Both the position numbers and the translations under genes were made by a program. The notes beneath the pieces were generated by a model. That model was not told the DNA's origin. It saw nothing but the letters and a program-made list of their open reading frames with translations, and did not search any database. A stretch of DNA of 64,000 nt from assembly GCF_016722785.1 (NCBI RefSeq), contig NZ_JAEQNE010000004.1:124001-188000 (forward strand). The letters are read 5' to 3'. The stretch comes from Ramlibacter monticola. Its GTDB lineage: Bacteria > Pseudomonadota > Gammaproteobacteria > Burkholderiales > Burkholderiaceae_C. Below, piece after piece: positions 6,536 to 17,561 of the stretch (positions are counted from its first letter, which is position 1; each line of letters opens with the position of its first letter).

Positions 6536-7654
6536 TCAGCGCGCGAAGGTCCCGTCCTTGCGGATCATCGTGAGCGCCACGTAGCGCGATCCCAGGTTGC
6601 TCTGGCGGCCGTAGCTGACCGCGAATCCGCCGAGGTCCTCGTTGGCGAAGCCCTTCAGCGTCGCGATCAGGCGCGCGCGCGTGAGCGGCGGGGCGGTCTT
6701 CTGCAGGGCGGTCGCCACCAGCTTGGCGTTGAGGAAGCCCTCCATGCTGTTGTAGCTGAACCGGCCGTCCGGCAGCGCGCCGACGGTCTTCTGGTACTCG
6801 CGCACGATCGGGTTGCCCAGCTCCGTGAAGGGGTAGGGCACGACCTGGCTCACCACCACGCCGGAGGCTTCGGCGCCGAGGTCGGCGTGCAGTCCCGAAG
6901 CCACGCTCAGCACGAAGACCTGCGGATGCAGGCCCTTGGCGTACAGCCCCTTGACCAGTGCGGCGGCGGGCTTGGACTGGCCGATATACAGGACGGCCTG
7001 CGGCGCGGCGGCGGCGACGGCTTCGACGGCCTTGGCCACGTCGACCGTGCCGCGCGGCACGGGTGCCAGCGCCACCGGCTCGGCGCCGCGCTTCTTCAGG
7101 GCCGCGTGCAGCGCGTCCAGGCCTTCCTTGCCGAAGGCGTCGTCCTGGTAGGCGGCGGCGATGCGCGTGATGCCGGTGGTCCAGGCGTGGTTGATCGCCG
7201 CCTCGATCTCGTCGGTCGTGCTGGCACGCAGGTGGAACAGGCCGTCCACATAGGGATCGCGCAGGGACTTCGCGCCGCTGGTGTTGCCGATTTCCGCGAT
7301 GCCGGCCGCCTGGAGGATCGGCACGATCTTCTGCACGTTGGCCGTGCCGCGGTAGCCGACCAGCGCGAGCGCGTCCTGCTCGATCAGGGCCCGGGTGTTC
7401 TCCGCGGTCTTCTCGGGGTTGAAGCCGTCGTCCAGGCTCACCAGCCGGATCTTTTCGCCGCGGATGCCCCCCTTGCGGTTCAGCTCGTCGAAGTAGGCGT
7501 TCATCCCGCGCAGGTAGTCACGCGTCAGCGCCGCCGAAGTCCCGGACAGGTCCCCGGAATGTCCGAGCACGATGTCCGCGGAGCAGAGGCACGGGGCCAG
7601 TGCGGCGAGCACGGCCAGGGCGCGGCGCATGCGCGCCGGCACGAATGCAGTCAT
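6536..7654 (-). CDS. ABC transporter substrate-binding protein (branched-chain amino acid type)
   Basis: Periplasmic binding protein of the leucine/isoleucine/valine-type family, 372 residues. A signal peptide at residues 1-25 (RMRRALAVLAALAPCLCSA) is followed by IVLGHSGDLSGTSAALTRDYLRG, the usual fold start, and later by IRLVSLDDGFNPEKTAENTRAL. No permease or ATPase genes are adjacent, so it is an orphan binding protein; many such proteins in this order take up aromatic or amino-acid-like compounds. The start ATG at 7654 has GGGAGA upstream. A CTAGGGA-TG-TCCCTAG palindrome 77-92 bp upstream may be its operator. The ligand is unknown. Confidence 0.88.
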   Translation of the reverse strand: MTAFVPARMRRALAVLAALAPCLCSADIVLGHSGDLSGTSAALTRDYLRGMNAYFDELNRKGGIRGEKIRLVSLDDGFNPEKTAENTRALIEQDALALVGYRGTANVQKIVPILQAAGIAEIGNTSGAKSLRDPYVDGLFHLRASTTDEIEAAINHAWTTGITRIAAAYQDDAFGKEGLDALHAALKKRGAEPVALAPVPRGTVDVAKAVEAVAAAAPQAVLYIGQSKPAAALVKGLYAKGLHPQVFVLSVASGLHADLGAEASGVVVSQVVPYPFTELGNPIVREYQKTVGALPDGRFSYNSMEGFLNAKLVATALQKTAPPLTRARLIATLKGFANEDLGGFAVSYGRQSNLGSRYVALTMIRKDGTFAR

Positions 7655-7730
7655 GTGGAGGTCTCCCTTGAAGCGCCGGTCTTGACACTCGGCTTGCAGC
7701 GACCGTATCGGCAGCACGCGCCGGCGCGCG

Positions 7731-7746
7731 CTAGGGATGTCCCTAG
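7731..7746. promoter_or_regulatory. perfect inverted repeat, candidate operator
   Basis: CTAGGGATGTCCCTAG consists of 7-bp perfect arms around a 2-bp centre. It lies in the intergenic region 77-92 bp upstream of the binding-protein gene and downstream of the AraC-type gene. No T-run follows on either strand, so a regulator site is more likely than a terminator. The binding protein is unknown; the neighbouring AraC regulator is a candidate, although AraC proteins more often use direct repeats. Confidence 0.4.
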
Positions 7747-7785
7747 ACCGAGGGTGAACGGTCGTCCGGCGACGACGGCCGGTGG

Positions 7786-8817
7786 TCAGGCCGTTGGCGA
7801 ATCGCGAAACTCGCCCGGCGACACGCCGGCCCATTGCCGGAAGGCGCGGGCGAAGCTCTTCTCGTTGCGGAAACCCACTGCGGCGGCCACCTGCTTGACC
7901 GGCCTCGTGGTGCGGTAGAGAAGGTCCTTGGCCCGCTCCAGCCGGACTTCGTCCTTCAGCTGCTGCAGGCTCGCGCCTTCCTCCTTCAGTTGCCGGTGCA
8001 GCGTGCGGGCGGAGACGTGCAGCAGCTCCGCCAGCGCTTCGGCGCTGTGCGAGCGCTCCGGGTGCGCGGCGAGCGCCTGCCGGACCTGCGGCACCAGCAG
8101 GCGGTCGCGCCGGTACTGCAGCACCGTGATCGACAGCGCCCGCTGCAGCATCTGCGCCAGTGCCTTCTCGTCGCGCCGCAGCGGCAGCTTCAGGTACCGG
8201 GCGTCGAAGCGGATCTCCGCCTGCGCGGCGCCGAACGCCAGGCGCGCCGGGAACATGTGCGGATAGGCGTCCGCATGCGGCGGCTGCGCGAAAGGGAAGC
8301 GCGCCTCCAGCAGCGGGATACGCGAGTCGATGTACCAGCAGGCGAGGCCGTGCACGTTGCGCAGCAGGAAGGCGAGGCTGAGCTCGCGCACTTCGCGCGG
8401 GATCGCCCGGCGCTCCTCGATCGCGATGGACGCCGTGGCGCCGTGGACCGCGAGCGAAAGGCGCACGTCACCGGTGAGCAGGCCGTGGTGGCGGCACCAG
8501 CGCTTGAGCGCGACGCCGAGGTCGGGCGCGCTGAGCGAGGCGCGCGCCAGCATGCCGTAGCTGCCCCAGGGCAGGGGCCGCTCGAAGGCGGCCAGGCCCT
8601 CGTCGTCGAGCTCCTCCATGGCGGCGGCGGACAGCGTCTCCATCTGGCGGGCGGTCATCCGGCTTTCGGCCTTGTGCAGCTGGGCTGGCGTGATCTGTGC
8701 CAGCTTCAGGGCCCGGTCGGGGCTGCCGCCGCGCAGCCGGCAGGCCGCCGCGATCGCCTGGGCGAACGCGATGGGGGTGGCGGCGGCGGGAGCTCGGCGC
8801 AGGCTGGGGGACGGCAT
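7786..8817 (-). CDS. AraC family transcriptional regulator
   Basis: A 343-residue regulator. Residues about 20-210 match the arabinose-binding-like N-terminal domain of OruR/ArgR-type AraC proteins (PWGSYGMLARASLSAPDLG, ALKRWCRHHGLL). Residues about 240-340 carry two helix-turn-helix units (HSAEALAELLHVSARTLHRQ and KQVAAAVGFRNEKSFARAFR) and the family ending WAGVSPGEFR. The ATG at 8817 lies 123 bp from mccB, which is divergent. Regulation of the leucine cluster or of the downstream binding protein is inferred from position only. Confidence 0.92.
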   Translation of the reverse strand: MPSPSLRRAPAAATPIAFAQAIAAACRLRGGSPDRALKLAQITPAQLHKAESRMTARQMETLSAAAMEELDDEGLAAFERPLPWGSYGMLARASLSAPDLGVALKRWCRHHGLLTGDVRLSLAVHGATASIAIEERRAIPREVRELSLAFLLRNVHGLACWYIDSRIPLLEARFPFAQPPHADAYPHMFPARLAFGAAQAEIRFDARYLKLPLRRDEKALAQMLQRALSITVLQYRRDRLLVPQVRQALAAHPERSHSAEALAELLHVSARTLHRQLKEEGASLQQLKDEVRLERAKDLLYRTTRPVKQVAAAVGFRNEKSFARAFRQWAGVSPGEFRDSPTA

Positions 8818-8940
8818 GGCTGGAGTGTAGTGCGCTGGCAGGATTTGCAACCTGCGCGGCAACGCGGGGAAGGGGCGATTGCCTAAGCTCCGCCGGTTGG
8901 CGCTATCGTGCGCCGGAGCGTTCCACCCCCGCACTTCCAC

Positions 8941-10563
8941 ATGCCCGTCATCGAATCCCAGCTGAACCCGAGATCCGCCGACTTCCAGGCCAATGCGGCC
9001 GCGATGCAGGCCCTGGTGGACGACCTGAACGCGCAGGTCGCGCTGCATGCTGCCGGCGGCGGCGAGATCGCGCGCCAGAAGCATTCCGCCCGCGGCAAGC
9101 TGCCGCCGCGGGAGCGCGTGCAGGCGCTGCTGGACCCCGGCACGCCCTTCCTCGAGATCGGCCCCATCGCCGCCCACGGCATGTACCTGGCCAAGGACGG
9201 CACCATGGACGCGCCCAGCGCCGGCATCATCACGGGCATCGGCCGCGTGAGCGGGGTCGACTGCGTGATCGTCTGCAACGACGCCACGGTCAAGGGCGGC
9301 ACCTACTACCCGCTGACGGTGAAGAAGCACCTGCGCGCGCAGGAGATCGCCGGCCAGAACCGCCTGCCCTGCATCTACCTGGTGGACTCCGGCGGCGCCA
9401 ACCTGCCGAACCAGGACGACGTGTTCCCCGACCGCGAGCACTTCGGCCGCATCTTCTACAACCAGGCCAACCTGAGCGCGCAGGGCATCCCGCAGATCGC
9501 GGTGGTGATGGGCTCCTGCACCGCCGGCGGCGCCTACGTGCCCGCCATGAGCGACGAGACCATCATCGTGAAGGAGCAGGGCACGATCTTCCTGGGCGGC
9601 CCGCCGCTGGTGAAGGCGGCCACCGGCGAGGTGGTGAGCGCCGAGGACCTCGGCGGCGGCGACGTGCACACGCGCCTGTCCGGCGTGGCCGACCACCTGG
9701 CGCAGAACGACGAGCACGCGCTGGCGCTGGCGCGCCGCGCCGTGGCGACGCTGAACCGGCCCAAGGAGTGGCCGGTGCCGCTGCGCCGGCCCGAGCCGCC
9801 GCGCTACGACGCCAGCGAGCTGTACGGGATCATCCCCACGGACAACCGCAAGCCCTTCGACGTGCGCGAGATCATCGCCCGGCTCGTCGACGGCTCGGAG
9901 TTCCACGAGTTCAAGTCGCGCTTCGGCACCACGCTGGTGTGCGGCTTCGCGTCCATCGAGGGCATGCCGATCGGCATCCTGGCCAACAACGGCATCATGT
10001 TCTCGGAGTCGGCGCAGAAGGGAGCGCACTTCATCGAGCTGTGCTGCCACCGGCGCACGCCGATCCTGTTCCTGCAGAACATCACCGGCTTCATGGTGGG
10101 GCGCCGCTACGAGAACGAGGGCATCGCGCGCCACGGCGCCAAGATGGTGACGGCGGTGGCCACCGCCTCCGTACCCAAGTTCACGGTGATCATCGGCGGC
10201 AGCTACGGGGCCGGCAACTACGGCATGTGCGGCCGCGCCTACTCGCCGCGCTTCCTGTGGACCTGGCCGACCGCGCGCACCTGCGTGATGGGCGCGGAGC
10301 AGGCCGCCAGCGTGCTGGCCACGGTGCGGCGCGACGGCATCGAGTCGCGCGGCGGCGCCTGGAGCGCGGAGGAGGAAGCGGCCTTCCGCCAGCCCATCCT
10401 CGACCAGTTCAACCGCCAGTCCCACCCCTACTACGCCAGCGCCCGCCTGTGGGACGACGGCGTGATCGACCCGGCCGACACCCGCCGCGTGCTTGCGCTG
10501 GGCCTGTCGGCGGCGCTGAACGCGCCGATCGGGGAGCCGAAGTTCGGGCTGTTCCGCATGTGA
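8941..10563 (+). CDS. mccB: 3-methylcrotonyl-CoA carboxylase beta subunit (carboxyltransferase)
   Basis: Carboxyltransferase half of methylcrotonyl-CoA carboxylase, a leucine-degradation enzyme that moves carboxybiotin CO2 to 3-methylcrotonyl-CoA. At 540 residues it has the usual length. It has the paired crotonase-like folds: [37 protein letters not shown] and the C-terminal [20 protein letters not shown] with TVRRDG. I use the ATG at 8941 ([12 protein letters not shown]), which agrees with the family N-terminus, rather than the ATG at 8908. It heads an operon with the hydratase, a DUF4126 gene and mccA. Confidence 0.96.
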   Translation: MPVIESQLNPRSADFQANAAAMQALVDDLNAQVALHAAGGGEIARQKHSARGKLPPRERVQALLDPGTPFLEIGPIAAHGMYLAKDGTMDAPSAGIITGIGRVSGVDCVIVCNDATVKGGTYYPLTVKKHLRAQEIAGQNRLPCIYLVDSGGANLPNQDDVFPDREHFGRIFYNQANLSAQGIPQIAVVMGSCTAGGAYVPAMSDETIIVKEQGTIFLGGPPLVKAATGEVVSAEDLGGGDVHTRLSGVADHLAQNDEHALALARRAVATLNRPKEWPVPLRRPEPPRYDASELYGIIPTDNRKPFDVREIIARLVDGSEFHEFKSRFGTTLVCGFASIEGMPIGILANNGIMFSESAQKGAHFIELCCHRRTPILFLQNITGFMVGRRYENEGIARHGAKMVTAVATASVPKFTVIIGGSYGAGNYGMCGRAYSPRFLWTWPTARTCVMGAEQAASVLATVRRDGIESRGGAWSAEEEAAFRQPILDQFNRQSHPYYASARLWDDGVIDPADTRRVLALGLSAALNAPIGEPKFGLFRM

Positions 10564-10573
10564 GGCAAGCACC

Positions 10574-11353
10574 ATGAACCACCTGCAACTGGGCTACGAA
10601 CGCGGCATCTCCACCGTCACGATCAACCGGCCGGAGGTGCGCAACGCGTTCAACGACGAAGTGATCGCCGAACTCACCGCGGTCTTCCTCGAGATCGGCA
10701 AGCGCGACGAGGTGCGCTGCGTGGTGCTGGCCGGCAACGGGCCGGCGTTCTGCGCCGGCGCGGACCTGAACTGGATGAAGCGCATGGCCGACTACACGCG
10801 CGAGGAGAACATCGAGGATGCGTCGGCGCTCGCGCGACTGCTGGAGGTGATCTGGCGCTGCCCCAAGCCGACGATCGCTCGGGTCCACGGCGACACCTAC
10901 GCGGGCGGCACCGGGCTCGTGGCCGCGTGCGACATGGCGGTGGCGGTGGACACGGCGAACTTCTGCCTCAGCGAGGTGAAGCTGGGCCTGATCCCGGCCA
11001 CCATCAGCCCCTACGTGATCCGGGCCATGGGCCCGCGCGCGGCGCACCGCTACTTCCTGACCGCGGAACGCTTCGGCGCCGCCGAGGCCCTGCGCATCGG
11101 CTTCGTGCACGAGGTGGTGAAGGCCGACGCGCTCGACGCCCGGGTGGCGGAGATCGCGCAGGCGCTGGTGCAGGCCGGGCCGCAGGCGGTGAAGGCCTGC
11201 AAGAAGCTGCTGCACGACGTGGCCGGCCACGAGATCACGGCCGGCCTGGTCCGGCGCACGGTGGAGGGCATCGCCGACATCCGCGCCAGCGAAGAGGGCC
11301 GCGAGGGCATCCAGTCCTTCCTCGGCAAGCGCAAGCCGAACTGGCTGCCCTGA
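10574..11353 (+). CDS. liuC: methylglutaconyl-CoA hydratase / enoyl-CoA hydratase
   Basis: Crotonase-family enzyme of 259 residues that hydrates 3-methylglutaconyl-CoA to HMG-CoA in leucine breakdown, judging by its place between the two carboxylase subunits. Seen: TINRPEVRNAFNDEVI, oxyanion-hole segment AGNGPAFCAGADLNWMK, and YAGGTGLVAACDMAVA with the second oxyanion-hole glycines, then LGLIPATISPYV. The paralogous general enoyl-CoA hydratases share these motifs, so the substrate rests on context. It starts 10 bp after mccB. Confidence 0.93.
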   Translation: MNHLQLGYERGISTVTINRPEVRNAFNDEVIAELTAVFLEIGKRDEVRCVVLAGNGPAFCAGADLNWMKRMADYTREENIEDASALARLLEVIWRCPKPTIARVHGDTYAGGTGLVAACDMAVAVDTANFCLSEVKLGLIPATISPYVIRAMGPRAAHRYFLTAERFGAAEALRIGFVHEVVKADALDARVAEIAQALVQAGPQAVKACKKLLHDVAGHEITAGLVRRTVEGIADIRASEEGREGIQSFLGKRKPNWLP

Positions 11354-11357
11354 GGCC

Positions 11358-12002
11358 ATGATGGACTGGCTCGGTCAACTCGCGCCGGACACGACGCAAC
11401 TGCTCGCCCTGGCGGCAGCGCTGGGGTGGGCGAGCGGCTTTCGCCTCTACGCCACGGTGTTCCTCGCCGGCTTCGCCGGCTGGATGGGGTGGATCCACCT
11501 GCCTTCCGGACTGCTCGTGCTGCAGCATCCGGGCGTGCTGATCGCGAGCGGCTTCATGCTGTTCGCCGAGTTCTTCGCCGACAAGATCCCGTACGTGGAC
11601 TCGGTCTGGGATGCGGTGCACACGGTCATCCGGATCCCGGCGGGCGCGGCGCTGGCGGCCGGCGCCCTCGGCGCGGACAGCCAGGCCATGGGCTGGATCG
11701 CGGCCCTCCTGGGCGGCAGCCTCGCGGCCACCAGCCACGCGACCAAGATGACCACGCGCGCGGCGATCAACACCTCGCCCGAGCCCTTCTCGAACATCGC
11801 CGCGTCCTTCATGGAGGACGGGTTGGTGGTGTTCATGCTGTGGCTGTCGGCCACGCACCCGGTGATCTTCGCCGTCGTGCTGTTGGTCAGCATCGTGCTG
11901 GCGGTGATCCTGCTGGTGGTGGTGGTGAAGTTCCTGCACAGGGCGGGGCGCGGGCTGCGTGATTTGTTCAAGGGGCGGCCATTGCCGCGGGAGTTGGCTT
12001 AG
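11358..12002 (+). CDS. DUF4126 membrane protein
   Basis: A 214-residue integral membrane protein with about five or six hydrophobic segments (LLALAAALGWASGFRLYATV, LIASGFMLFAEFFA, GAALAAGALGAD, VIFAVVLLVSIVLAVILLVV). It contains the DUF4126 blocks ADKIPYVDSVWDAVHT, RIPAGAALAAGAL and SHATKMTTRAAINTSPEPFSN. Function is unknown. It sits 4 bp after the hydratase and 2 bp before mccA, so it is transcribed with the leucine pathway. Whether it has a role there, for example in transport, is not shown by sequence. Confidence 0.85.
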   Translation: MMDWLGQLAPDTTQLLALAAALGWASGFRLYATVFLAGFAGWMGWIHLPSGLLVLQHPGVLIASGFMLFAEFFADKIPYVDSVWDAVHTVIRIPAGAALAAGALGADSQAMGWIAALLGGSLAATSHATKMTTRAAINTSPEPFSNIAASFMEDGLVVFMLWLSATHPVIFAVVLLVSIVLAVILLVVVVKFLHRAGRGLRDLFKGRPLPRELA

Positions 12003-12004
12003 GA

Positions 12005-13999
<1,995 letters not shown>

Positions 14000-14027
14000 C
14001 CCTCGCCGCCGGCTCCCCGCGAAACAC

Positions 14028-14053
14028 GTCATCCCCGCCTGCGCGGGGATGAC
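14028..14053. repeat. REP-like hairpin between convergent genes
   Basis: GTCATCCCCGC-CTGC-GCGGGGATGAC has perfect 11-bp arms. It fills the gap between convergent mccA and the alpha/beta hydrolase gene, ending 4 bp before the hydrolase stop. The arms GTCATCCCC/GGGGATGAC recur at 44760-44786, so this is a dispersed palindromic repeat that may also act as a bidirectional terminator or mRNA end stabiliser. Confidence 0.75.
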
Positions 14054-14057
14054 GAAG

Positions 14058-15134
14058 CTACTGCGGCGAGGCGATCCGCGGCGCCGTCCTCAACACGCCC
14101 TCCAGCTCCTGCTTCCAGAACCTCGCATTCCCGGTCGTCCCATGCCCCAGCGTCTGCTCGCTCGCCGGAATGACGTACCCCCGGCCGTTCTTCACCCGCT
14201 TGAGCTCGCGTTCCAGGATGCCCAGTTCGACCGGGTTGCGCTCGTCGTCGGCCGAATTGATCGCCAGCAGCGTGGCGGTGATCTTCTCCAGTCCCACCGA
14301 GGGGTTGTAGTCGGCGGACGACTCCCACTGCAGCAGGTGGTCGTTGGCATCGCCCTTGAACGCTTTCAGCCGCGCCTCCAGCGCATCGTCGGCCTTCTCG
14401 CGCGTCGGGCCGGCCTTCATGTAGGAATGGTTGCCGCCGTTGGTGGCGGTGGCGAAGAAGATCGAGGCGAGCTGGAAGCCGGGCGGCTGCGTCGTGTAGT
14501 TGCCGTTGTTCCAGGCGGGGTCGCGGCGGATCGACTCCGTGAGCAGCCGGCGCAGCGTCCAGTTGCGGCCCGACATCGGCGTGGGCAGCGAGGCCATCGG
14601 CACCGCCACGTCCATCATGCCGGGGTACTTCTGCGCCCACATCCAGGTCTGCATGCCGCCCATGGAGTTGCCGATCACCAGCCGCAGGTGCGGCACGCGC
14701 AGGTGCTCGCGCAGCAGCCGGTACTGGGCGTCCACCATGTCGTCGTAGTTGTACCTGGGGAACTTCATGCGCAGCCCGTCGGAGGGCTTGCTGGAGCCGC
14801 CGGTGCCGATCGCGTCCGGCAGGATGATGAAGTACTTCGTGGCGTCGAGCGGCTGCCCGGGCCCGTACAGCTCGCCGCCGAAGGCGGGCGTGAGCATGCT
14901 GGCCGAGGAACCGGTCGTGCCGTGCAGCACCAGCACCGGCTCGCCGCCCGGGTCGCCGACGGTCTGGTAGTGCAGCTTCAGCTCGGGCAGGACCTCGCCG
15001 GTGTGGAAGCGGAAGTCGCGGACCACCCAGGTGCCCTGCTTCGGCGCGGGGAAGTCGGCGGCGACGGCCTGGCAGGCGGCGCCGAGCAGCGCGGCGCCGA
15101 GGCAGGCGGCGCGCAGGAGGGAACGCAGGACCAT
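14058..15134 (-). CDS. alpha/beta hydrolase, homoserine acetyltransferase-like, exported
   Basis: A 358-residue alpha/beta hydrolase resembling MetX-like proteins. A signal sequence (RSLLRAACLGAALLGAACQAVAA) implies export, which argues against methionine biosynthesis. The fold shows VLHGTTGSS, the nucleophile elbow VIGNSMGGMQTW, a late acid region AINSADDERNP and the His in TLGHGTT. The ATG at 15134 has AAGGAGA upstream; an in-frame ATG at 15212 would precede the signal peptide and is less likely. The substrate is unknown. It converges on mccA. Confidence 0.85.
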   Translation of the reverse strand: MVLRSLLRAACLGAALLGAACQAVAADFPAPKQGTWVVRDFRFHTGEVLPELKLHYQTVGDPGGEPVLVLHGTTGSSASMLTPAFGGELYGPGQPLDATKYFIILPDAIGTGGSSKPSDGLRMKFPRYNYDDMVDAQYRLLREHLRVPHLRLVIGNSMGGMQTWMWAQKYPGMMDVAVPMASLPTPMSGRNWTLRRLLTESIRRDPAWNNGNYTTQPPGFQLASIFFATATNGGNHSYMKAGPTREKADDALEARLKAFKGDANDHLLQWESSADYNPSVGLEKITATLLAINSADDERNPVELGILERELKRVKNGRGYVIPASEQTLGHGTTGNARFWKQELEGVLRTAPRIASPQ

Positions 15135-15220
15135 GGTGTCTCCTTGTTCGTGAACAGCCGGCGCAGCTTGGCACCGCCCGCGCGCAAGCGTCAACGGGGA
15201 CGTCCCGCACAATAGGAAAG

Positions 15221-16141
15221 ATGCGCATCGCCCTCTGCTGTACCGAGATGAAGTCCGCCCCCTGGATCGCGGGGCTCGCCGCCGCCCTGCCTGGCGCCGT
15301 CGTGGAAGAGTGGCGGCCCGGCGCGCCGCAGGCCGACCATGCGGTCGTCTGGGCGCCGCCGCAGCAGCTGTTCGACGAGCAGCCGCGCCTGAAGGGCATC
15401 TTCAACACCGGGGCCGGCGTCGACGCCCTGCTGAAGCTGCGCCTGCCGCCCGAAGCCGTGCTGGTGCGGCTGGACGACGCCGGCATGTCGGTGCAGATGG
15501 CCGAATTCGTCTGCCATGCCCTGGTCCGCCATTTCCGCGAACTCGACGGTTACGACCAGGACGCAGCGCAGGCCCGCTGGAGTTTCCGCCGCCCCCGCGC
15601 CCGGGCCGACTTCCCGGTCGGCGTGATGGGGCTCGGGGTGCTGGGGCAGCGGGTCGCGCAGGCGGTCGCCGGATTCGAATTCCCGGTGCGCGGCTGGAGC
15701 CGCGGGCGCAAGCAGGTGGAGGGCGTCCGGTGTTTCGCGGGCGCGGGCGAGTTCGACGAATTCCTCGCCGGGACGCGCGTGCTGGTGAACCTGCTGCCGC
15801 TCACCCCGGACACGGAAAACATCATGGACCGCGCGACGCTCGGCCGCTTGCTGCCGGGAGGCTACGTGATCAACGTGGCGCGCGGGGCGCACCTGGTCGA
15901 CGAGGACCTGCTCGCCTTGCTGGACAACGGCCACCTGGCCGGCGCCGCGCTCGACGTGTTCCGCACCGAGCCGCTGCCGGCGGAGCATCCGTTCTGGCGC
16001 CATCCGAAAGTCACGGTCACGCCGCACACTTCGGCGCGCACGCTGCGCGACGAGAGCATCGCGCAGATCGCGCGCAAGATCGCCGCCTTCGAACGGGGAG
16101 AACCCATCGCCGGCGTGGTCGAACTCCAGAGAGGATACTGA
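15221..16141 (+). CDS. ghrA: glyoxylate/hydroxypyruvate reductase A
   Basis: D-2-hydroxyacid dehydrogenase of 306 residues, GhrA-like, reducing glyoxylate or hydroxypyruvate with NADPH. Seen: cofactor-binding GVMGLGVLGQRVAQAV, VNLLPLTPDTENIMD, NVARGAHLVDEDLL with the substrate Arg, and LDVFRTEPLPAEHPFWRHPKVTVTPHTSA holding the catalytic Glu and His. It begins a five-gene run (ghrA, HMG-CoA lyase, YbaK, DUF1289, isomerase) with gaps of 5 bp or overlaps. The link to leucine breakdown may be incidental. Confidence 0.92.
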   Translation: MRIALCCTEMKSAPWIAGLAAALPGAVVEEWRPGAPQADHAVVWAPPQQLFDEQPRLKGIFNTGAGVDALLKLRLPPEAVLVRLDDAGMSVQMAEFVCHALVRHFRELDGYDQDAAQARWSFRRPRARADFPVGVMGLGVLGQRVAQAVAGFEFPVRGWSRGRKQVEGVRCFAGAGEFDEFLAGTRVLVNLLPLTPDTENIMDRATLGRLLPGGYVINVARGAHLVDEDLLALLDNGHLAGAALDVFRTEPLPAEHPFWRHPKVTVTPHTSARTLRDESIAQIARKIAAFERGEPIAGVVELQRGY

Positions 16142-16145
16142 GAGC

Positions 16146-17054
16146 ATGCAACTCCCGAGCAAGGTGAAGCTCGTCGACGTCGGCCCGCGCGACGGCCTGC
16201 AGAACGAGAAGGAACCGGTGCCCGCCGCGGTCAAGATCGCGCTGGTGCACCGGCTGCAGGACGCGGGCCTGCGCGACATCGAGGTGACCAGCCACGTGTC
16301 GCCCAAGTGGGTGCCGCAGATGGCCGACGCCGCCGAGGTGATGGCGGGCCTCGCGCGCCAGCCCGGCGTGCGCTATTCGGTGCTGACGCCCAACATGAAG
16401 GGCTTCGAGGCGGCGCTGCAGGGCAAGCCCGACGAGGTGGTGATCTTCGGCGCCGCCAGCGAGGCCTTCAGCCAGCGCAACATCAACTGCTCGATCGCGG
16501 AGAGCATCGAGCGCTTCGCCCCGGTGGTGGAGGCGGCGCGCGCGAAGGGCATCCACGTGCGCGCGGTGATGTCGACGGCCGTCGGCTGCCCCTACGAAGG
16601 CGAGATCGCGCCGGAGCGCGTCGAGATGTTCGCGCGCCTGGCCCGGCAGATCGGGGCGCAGCACCTGGGCGTGGCCGACACGATCGGCGTCGGCACGCCG
16701 CGCAAGGTGCAGCGCGCCATGGAGGCGGCGCTGAAGCACTTCGAGCTCGATGCGGTCTCGGGCCACTTCCACGACACCTACGGGCAGGCGCTGGCGAACA
16801 CGCTGGCCTGCCTGCAGATGGGGATCTGGCAGTACGACGCCTCGGTCGCCGGCCTCGGCGGCTGTCCTTACGCGAAGGGTGCGACCGGCAACGTGGCCAC
16901 GGAGGACGTGGTGTTCATGCTGCACGGGCTCGGGATCGAGACCGGCATCGACCTCGACAAGCTGGTGGACGCCGGCAAGTTCATCAGCGACTTCCTGGGC
17001 CGCAAGCCGAATTCGCGGGTGGCGACGGCGGTGCTGAACAAGCGGAGCGGGTGA
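16146..17054 (+). CDS. mvaB: hydroxymethylglutaryl-CoA lyase
   Basis: HMG-CoA lyase of 302 residues, the last leucine-specific step, splitting HMG-CoA to acetoacetate and acetyl-CoA. Seen: VKLVDVGPRDGLQNEK (metal-binding Asp, substrate Arg), SAMTAVGCPYEG-like VMSTAVGCPYEGEI, HFHDTYGQALANTLA with metal-ligand His residues, and the active-site loop GLGGCPYAKGATGNVATEDV with the catalytic Cys. It completes the pathway begun by mccB, the hydratase and mccA; isovaleryl-CoA dehydrogenase is not in this window. Confidence 0.96.
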   Translation: MQLPSKVKLVDVGPRDGLQNEKEPVPAAVKIALVHRLQDAGLRDIEVTSHVSPKWVPQMADAAEVMAGLARQPGVRYSVLTPNMKGFEAALQGKPDEVVIFGAASEAFSQRNINCSIAESIERFAPVVEAARAKGIHVRAVMSTAVGCPYEGEIAPERVEMFARLARQIGAQHLGVADTIGVGTPRKVQRAMEAALKHFELDAVSGHFHDTYGQALANTLACLQMGIWQYDASVAGLGGCPYAKGATGNVATEDVVFMLHGLGIETGIDLDKLVDAGKFISDFLGRKPNSRVATAVLNKRSG

Positions 17055-17057
17055 CGC

Positions 17058-17561
17058 ATGTGCGGAGCTGAACTTCAATCCCTCCCCGAAGGCGTGCAGC
17101 GCGTGGCCCGCGCCCTGCAGGACGCGGGCCATCCCCATTCGCCGGTCATGCTGGACGACGCCGCGCGCACGGCGCAGCAGGCGGCCGATGCGCTCGGCAT
17201 CCACGTCGGGCAGATCGCCAAGAGCATCATCTTCCGGCGCAAGTCCGACGACGCGGCGGTGCTGGTGATCGCCTCCGGCGACCGCCGCGTGGACGAGAAG
17301 AAGGTGGATGCGATCGTCGGCAGGACCGGCCGCGCCGACGCCGAGTTCGTCAAGGCGAAGACCGGCTTCTCCATCGGCGGCGTGTCGCCCATCGCGCACG
17401 CGCAGCCGCCCGTGACGCTGATCGACCGCGAGCTGTTCCGCTTCGAGGAGATCTGGGCCGCGGCGGGGCATCCGCACGGCGTCTTCAGGCTGCGGCCGCA
17501 GGACCTGGAGAAGCTGACCGGCGCGCCCGTGGCGGACGTGGTGCAGGCGCCGGCGGGATGA
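17058..17561 (+). CDS. YbaK/prolyl-tRNA deacylase family protein
   Basis: A 167-residue YbaK/ProX-type aminoacyl-tRNA deacylase, a trans-editing factor hydrolysing mischarged tRNA. Seen: HSPVMLDDAARTAQQAADALGI, GQIAKSIIFRRK with the conserved catalytic Lys, VLVIASGDRRVDEKKV and the Gly-rich TGFSIGGVSPIAH. The target tRNA cannot be assigned. It starts 3 bp after mvaB and overlaps the DUF1289 gene by 4 bp. Confidence 0.88.
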   Translation: MCGAELQSLPEGVQRVARALQDAGHPHSPVMLDDAARTAQQAADALGIHVGQIAKSIIFRRKSDDAAVLVIASGDRRVDEKKVDAIVGRTGRADAEFVKAKTGFSIGGVSPIAHAQPPVTLIDRELFRFEEIWAAAGHPHGVFRLRPQDLEKLTGAPVADVVQAPAG

